Assembly (NCBI GenBank): GCA_938003565.1
Contig: CALKYB010000122.1
Coordinates: forward strand, 1 to 9,972
Direction: 5' to 3'
DNA length: 9,972 bases
Source of the DNA: an uncultured bacterium
GTDB lineage: Bacteria; Bdellovibrionota_C; UBA2361; SZUA-149; CALKYB01
Below the pieces are notes generated by a model. That model ran no database searches and had not been told where the DNA came from. It worked only from the letters and a program-made list of their open reading frames with translations. This document shows positions 7,377 to 9,972 of this stretch, one piece after another. Positions within the stretch are counted from its first letter, which is position 1; each line of letters begins with the position of its first letter. Made by a program: the position numbers and the translations under genes.

Positions 7377-8789
7377 CTAGGCTCTAATTTTATTCAGACC
7401 ATCAAGAGCCGCAACTTTATAGCATTCAGTCAGGGTAGGATAATTAAACACTCCCTCTGTGAGGTATTCAAGCCCTCCTTCTAAATGAAGAACCGCTTGT
7501 CCAAGATGGATAATCTCAGTAGCGCCTTCGCCGATAATATGGACGCCAAGAAGCTGTAGGGTTTCTCGATGAAAAATAATTTTTAACATCCCCAATTCGT
7601 CGCCAATGAGGTGGCCACGGGCGATTTCTTTATATCGAGCTATTCCAGTTTCATAGGGAACTTGTTTTTCGGTAAGTGAATCCTCTGTCTCTCCTACTAA
7701 TGCAATCTCTGGGATTGTATAGATCCCCCAGGGAAGAGGAATTTCTTTAAAGTCTGAGGAAACACCAAAAGCATGACTTGTAGCGAGTCGTCCTTGTCTC
7801 TTTCCTGTACTAGCTAGGGCTGGAAAGCCAATGACATCACCGACTGCATAAATGTTGTCTACTGATGTTTGAAAATTTTCATTTACATCTAGCTTTCCGA
7901 ATTTACTAACTTCTATATTTACGGTTTCCAGATTAAGGGAGTCTGTAGCACCTTGTCGACCAGCCGAAACTAAAACGGTGTCAGAAACAATCTGTTTCCC
8001 ACTTTTTAGAGCAGTGACTACCTGGCCATCTTCTCGACGGGTAACTTCAAGCACTTCTTCACCCAGACGAATTGTAATGCCGAGATTTCTTAAATGATAC
8101 TTGAGTGATTCGACAATTTCTCTATCTACAAAATTTAGAAGTTGTTTTTTGGCTTCGACCAAAGTTACTTTAATTCCAAGCACTGCAAACATTGAAGCGT
8201 ATTCAATTCCAATGATTCCACCACCTACAATACATAGGTTTCTAGGGAGTCGACTAACGGTTAGAATATCGTCTGAATCGAGAATTCTGTCTCCATCAAT
8301 ATCAAAACCAGGTGGGTGATTTGGTTTTGTTCCCACAGCAATTACAAAGTTGTCAGCCGTTCTGGTGCTTACACCATCCCGATTTTCTATGAGAATCTGG
8401 TTTTGGTCGATGAAGCTTGCTTTACCTCTAATAATCTCCACCCTGTTACGACTTAGTTGATGCTCAATGACATCGTTTTCATGTCTAACTATACTTCCAA
8501 TTCTATAAGTGAGGTCATTAATTGTGATGTTTGACTTTACTCGATAGGAGCTTCCATAGATTGAGCGTTCTCTAAATCCTGAAAGGTATAACACTGCTTC
8601 GCGAAACGATTTACTTGGTATGGTCCCGGTGTTGGAGCAGACGCCACCAACTTCTTTACTTTGTTCAACAATCGCAACTCGCTTCCGTAACTTGGCAGCT
8701 TGAATTGCTGCTTTTTGTCCGGATGGCCCACTACCAATGACAATCATGTCATAGTGGTTGTTTTCATTGTCCTTGTCGAGACCGTGCAT
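7377..8789 (-). CDS. sthA: Soluble pyridine nucleotide transhydrogenase (Si-specific NAD(P)+ transhydrogenase)
   Basis: SthA is a cytoplasmic FAD enzyme that moves reducing equivalents between NADPH and NAD+, usually draining excess NADPH. The 470-residue protein (E. coli 466) starts with an FAD-binding GxGxxG (G19-S-G-P-S-G24) and has a second nucleotide motif VGGGIIGIEYAS. The active-site region reads GVCSNTGTIPSKS: C51 is kept but the second redox cysteine is Thr (T56), as in E. coli SthA (CTHWGT). The C-terminal HPT..E of disulfide reductases is replaced by FNYPTLTECY, as in SthA (FNYPTMAEAY). FHRETLQLLGVHIIGEGATEIIH and AALDGLN also match. These points separate it from lipoamide dehydrogenase and mercuric or glutathione reductase. 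ATG 8789 is preceded by AAAAGG nine bases upstream. It is the first gene of a probable sthA-response regulator unit. Confidence 0.94.
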   Translation of the reverse strand: MHGLDKDNENNHYDMIVIGSGPSGQKAAIQAAKLRKRVAIVEQSKEVGGVCSNTGTIPSKSFREAVLYLSGFRERSIYGSSYRVKSNITINDLTYRIGSIVRHENDVIEHQLSRNRVEIIRGKASFIDQNQILIENRDGVSTRTADNFVIAVGTKPNHPPGFDIDGDRILDSDDILTVSRLPRNLCIVGGGIIGIEYASMFAVLGIKVTLVEAKKQLLNFVDREIVESLKYHLRNLGITIRLGEEVLEVTRREDGQVVTALKSGKQIVSDTVLVSAGRQGATDSLNLETVNIEVSKFGKLDVNENFQTSVDNIYAVGDVIGFPALASTGKRQGRLATSHAFGVSSDFKEIPLPWGIYTIPEIALVGETEDSLTEKQVPYETGIARYKEIARGHLIGDELGMLKIIFHRETLQLLGVHIIGEGATEIIHLGQAVLHLEGGLEYLTEGVFNYPTLTECYKVAALDGLNKIRA

Positions 8790-8798
8790 TGTTTTTAA

Positions 8799-8804
8799 CC
8801 TTTT
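8799..8804 (-). promoter_or_regulatory. Ribosome binding site of sthA
   Basis: On the minus strand AAAAGG lies nine bases before the ATG at 8789. It supports this start over the internal ATG at residue 15, which would cut into the FAD-binding strand. Confidence 0.55.
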
Positions 8805-8815
8805 AGTTTTTCCGA

Positions 8816-8833
8816 CTTTCTCTTTCGAGAAAG
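8816..8833. other. Short perfect hairpin in the sthA leader
   Basis: CTTTCTC and GAGAAAG form a 7-base-pair stem with a TTTC loop. On the minus strand it would lie about 27 bases before the sthA start, ahead of the ribosome binding site. Neither strand has a T tract after it, so a terminator is unlikely. It could stabilise or regulate the leader. Confidence 0.35.
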
Positions 8834-8897
8834 GCTACATCTTACAACCAGTTCTAGCTCTTTTTTCTCATCTCGAGAACCAGAATTAGACCCTACA

Positions 8898-8927
8898 TCA
8901 TATCAAAGAGTAAGATCTAAGATATGA
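8898..8927. promoter_or_regulatory. Inverted repeat, possible operator upstream of sthA
   Basis: TCATATC (8898-8904) and GATATGA (8921-8927) are exact inverted arms with a 16-base spacer that contains the palindrome AGATCT (8913-8918). The left arm overlaps TATGAT on the minus strand (8897-8902), a possible -10 for sthA without a good -35. A dimeric regulator site is plausible, but none is identified. Confidence 0.3.
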
Positions 8928-8963
8928 AAATCTAGTGTCTAGCTAATTGTCTTTAGTTTGGAT

Positions 8964-8985
8964 GACCCTTAGGCAAGAAAGGGTC
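8964..8985. other. Perfect hairpin in the divergent region
   Basis: GACCCTT (8964-8970) and AAGGGTC (8979-8985) pair perfectly with an 8-base loop. There is no T tract on either side, so it reads better as an operator or RNA structure than as an intrinsic terminator. It lies roughly midway between the two divergent starts. Confidence 0.35.
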
Positions 8986-9112
8986 CAAGGCTCTAAATCT
9001 AGGGCAAAATCACCTTTGAGCTCTGTCTCCTAGTGTTTGATCTTTAGCTGCCTTATCACTCATTAAAAATGTATGATTAAACTGGAGAGCCCTGATGTTA
9101 GTCTAAACTGGT

Positions 9113-9817
9113 ATGAATCTATCGCAATTTAAAATTTTATTATTGTCTTTTGTAATTGCCTTTAACACTGTTTCGGCAGAGCAGCCTGGAATTTGTTCGG
9201 AAGAAACTCTGCTGTTGGAAGATAAAATATATAAACTTTCTGGAGGAAAACGTTGCCACTGGACAGCTAAGAGCGATTTAAAGCGTTTTAAGGATAAAGG
9301 TAAAAACTTTGAAATTGCTTATCCCGATTGTATGACACTTGCCGCTGGGAAGCAGTTTATGAGCTTTCGGCAGAAGAATTCGGAAGTTCTACTTGTGGAT
9401 GGATCTACAACTGAGAGTGAAGACTTTGTACCTCTCGGGGGACCGTCTCCACTTAGTTTGAATATTGGCATTGTTGAGAAAGACAAATATACCCACGAGC
9501 GATTTTTAGAATACGGAATGCAAACCCCGTTAGTGCCCACGAAGCACGATCTGACAGTCTCAGGAAAAAGTGCGATAGCCTACTATTACCAACCCGGTGG
9601 ACCGGAGATGGAGCAGTCGTATGTGAGAATTGTGGAAATTGAGAGAGGTAATAAAATGATCGTTTTAGATTTTAGATATTCCTTCAATGGCTATAATTCT
9701 AGATGTTGTAAAACAATTCCAGCCAAATGCGCTTGCGATCGTAACCCTGATTTTCGTAGTCCTCATCGTTTGGATCTGGACATCCAGTGCTTTTTGAAAA
9801 GTTTTAAGCTTCTCTAG
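9113..9817 (+). CDS. Small secreted cysteine-rich protein of unknown family
   Basis: The 234-residue product has a Sec signal peptide (basic K7, hydrophobic core 8-17, likely cut after VSA at residue 22). The mature part has eight cysteines: C28, C48, C73, a C198-C199 pair, C206, C208 and C226. Five crowd into the last 40 residues around RCCKTIPAKCACD. An even number in an exported protein suggests disulfides, or a bound metal for the CC/CxC cluster. The centre is rich in beta-type strands (for example AIAYYYQPGG and KMIVLDFRYS). There is no lipobox, since C28 is not preceded by a lipobox-like sequence. I do not recognise the family. The ATG has no Shine-Dalgarno. It is transcribed away from sthA, and no same-strand partner adjoins it upstream. 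Confidence 0.8.
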   Translation: MNLSQFKILLLSFVIAFNTVSAEQPGICSEETLLLEDKIYKLSGGKRCHWTAKSDLKRFKDKGKNFEIAYPDCMTLAAGKQFMSFRQKNSEVLLVDGSTTESEDFVPLGGPSPLSLNIGIVEKDKYTHERFLEYGMQTPLVPTKHDLTVSGKSAIAYYYQPGGPEMEQSYVRIVEIERGNKMIVLDFRYSFNGYNSRCCKTIPAKCACDRNPDFRSPHRLDLDIQCFLKSFKLL

Positions 9818-9855
9818 ATCCGCTTCATTATCCCTAGTGACAGTAATCGAGGTGA

Positions 9856-9874
9856 TAAACTAACAATTAGTTTA
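9856..9874. other. AT-rich hairpin after the cysteine-rich gene
   Basis: TAAACTAA and TTAGTTTA form an 8-base-pair perfect stem around a CAA loop, 38 bases after the stop. No T tract follows. It may act as an mRNA 3'-end structure or an operator for the next gene. Confidence 0.3.
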
Positions 9875-9893
9875 GTGAAATTAAATACTTACC

Positions 9894-9908
9894 CGAGGAG
9901 CCTCGTTT
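9894..9908 (+). terminator. Possible weak terminator after the cysteine-rich gene
   Basis: CGAGGAGCCTCG (9894-9905) folds as CGAG/CTCG with a GAGC loop and is followed by only three T residues. The stem is short, so this is a weak candidate. Confidence 0.25.
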
Positions 9909-9935
9909 GAAAACGCGCTAATTTTATAGTAAATT
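9907..9935 (+). promoter_or_regulatory. Candidate promoter for a gene at the right edge
   Basis: TTGAAA (9907-9912) and TAAATT (9930-9935) are spaced by 17 bases, with five and four of six matches to consensus. Transcription would begin near 9942, only a few bases before ATG 9946. Confidence 0.3.
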
Positions 9936-9945
9936 GGTCTGTATT

Positions 9946-9972
9946 ATGTCCAGTTCATTGAAGTTCAAAATT
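9946..9972 (+). CDS. Possible start of a + strand gene cut by the window end
   Basis: ATG at 9946 opens nine codons without a stop (MSSSLKFKI) up to the right edge. It lies behind a candidate promoter but without a Shine-Dalgarno sequence. It is too short to identify or to be sure it is coding. Confidence 0.25.

Larger units (their letters stand above)
8790..9112. other. 323-base divergent intergenic region between sthA and the cysteine-rich secreted gene
   Basis: There is no convincing gene. It holds two perfect 7-base-pair hairpins (8816-8833, 8964-8985), a 7-base inverted repeat with a 16-base spacer (8898-8927), five CTAG sites (8854, 8932, 8939, 8999, 9030), and a direct repeat TAAACTGG at 9078-9085 and 9104-9111 next to the right-hand start. 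It must contain promoters for both flanking genes, but no -35/-10 pair is close to consensus on either strand. Confidence 0.7.

Noticed and set aside
7377..8789. Dihydrolipoamide dehydrogenase or mercuric reductase instead of SthA
   Set aside because: The second redox cysteine and the C-terminal catalytic His are both replaced exactly as in SthA, and no 2-oxo acid dehydrogenase genes are adjacent.

Overview
This window looks like a stretch of core chromosome from a Gram-negative bacterium. It is AT-leaning (by eye a little over 40% G+C) and densely coded. Evidence for a diderm, broadly proteobacterial host is the run efp-accB-accC, three proteins with Sec signal peptides (two of them wholly exported), a sigma-54 type response regulator and an SthA-type transhydrogenase. 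The efp-accB-accC order reminds me of delta-proteobacteria-like lineages such as Bdellovibrionota or SAR324-type bacteria. That placement is inference only. I see no mobile element, CRISPR array, tRNA or rRNA.

Left block, + strand (1-3987): the basic C-terminal tail of a truncated gene is followed by elongation factor P, the biotin carboxyl carrier protein AccB, the biotin carboxylase AccC, and a secreted DUF1573-type protein whose start overlaps the accC stop by 4 bases. The last four look like one transcription unit that joins translation of polyproline stretches, the first step of fatty-acid synthesis and an envelope protein. A GC-rich hairpin at 4037-4054 may end it.

Middle block: a 316-base gap carries a possible promoter and leads to the most unusual gene here (4304-5920, +). 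It encodes a signal peptide, a roughly 310-residue exported helical region, one transmembrane helix, an acidic linker and a C-terminal J-domain with an intact HPD motif. The predicted product is a membrane-anchored co-chaperone that could couple the periplasm to cytoplasmic DnaK. It converges on a minus-strand pair: sthA (8789-7377), then 45 bases downstream a sigma-54-dependent response regulator (7331-5955) with no histidine kinase in view.

Right block: a 323-base divergent intergenic region holds two clean hairpins and a 7-base inverted repeat with a 16-base spacer. It separates sthA from a small secreted protein of unknown family with eight cysteines in the mature part (9113-9817, +). The last 27 bases may be the start of another + strand gene.

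Two global traits stand out. Most gene starts lack a recognisable Shine-Dalgarno sequence. CTAG, usually scarce in proteobacterial genomes, is at about chance level in the genes and clustered in the two long intergenic regions.
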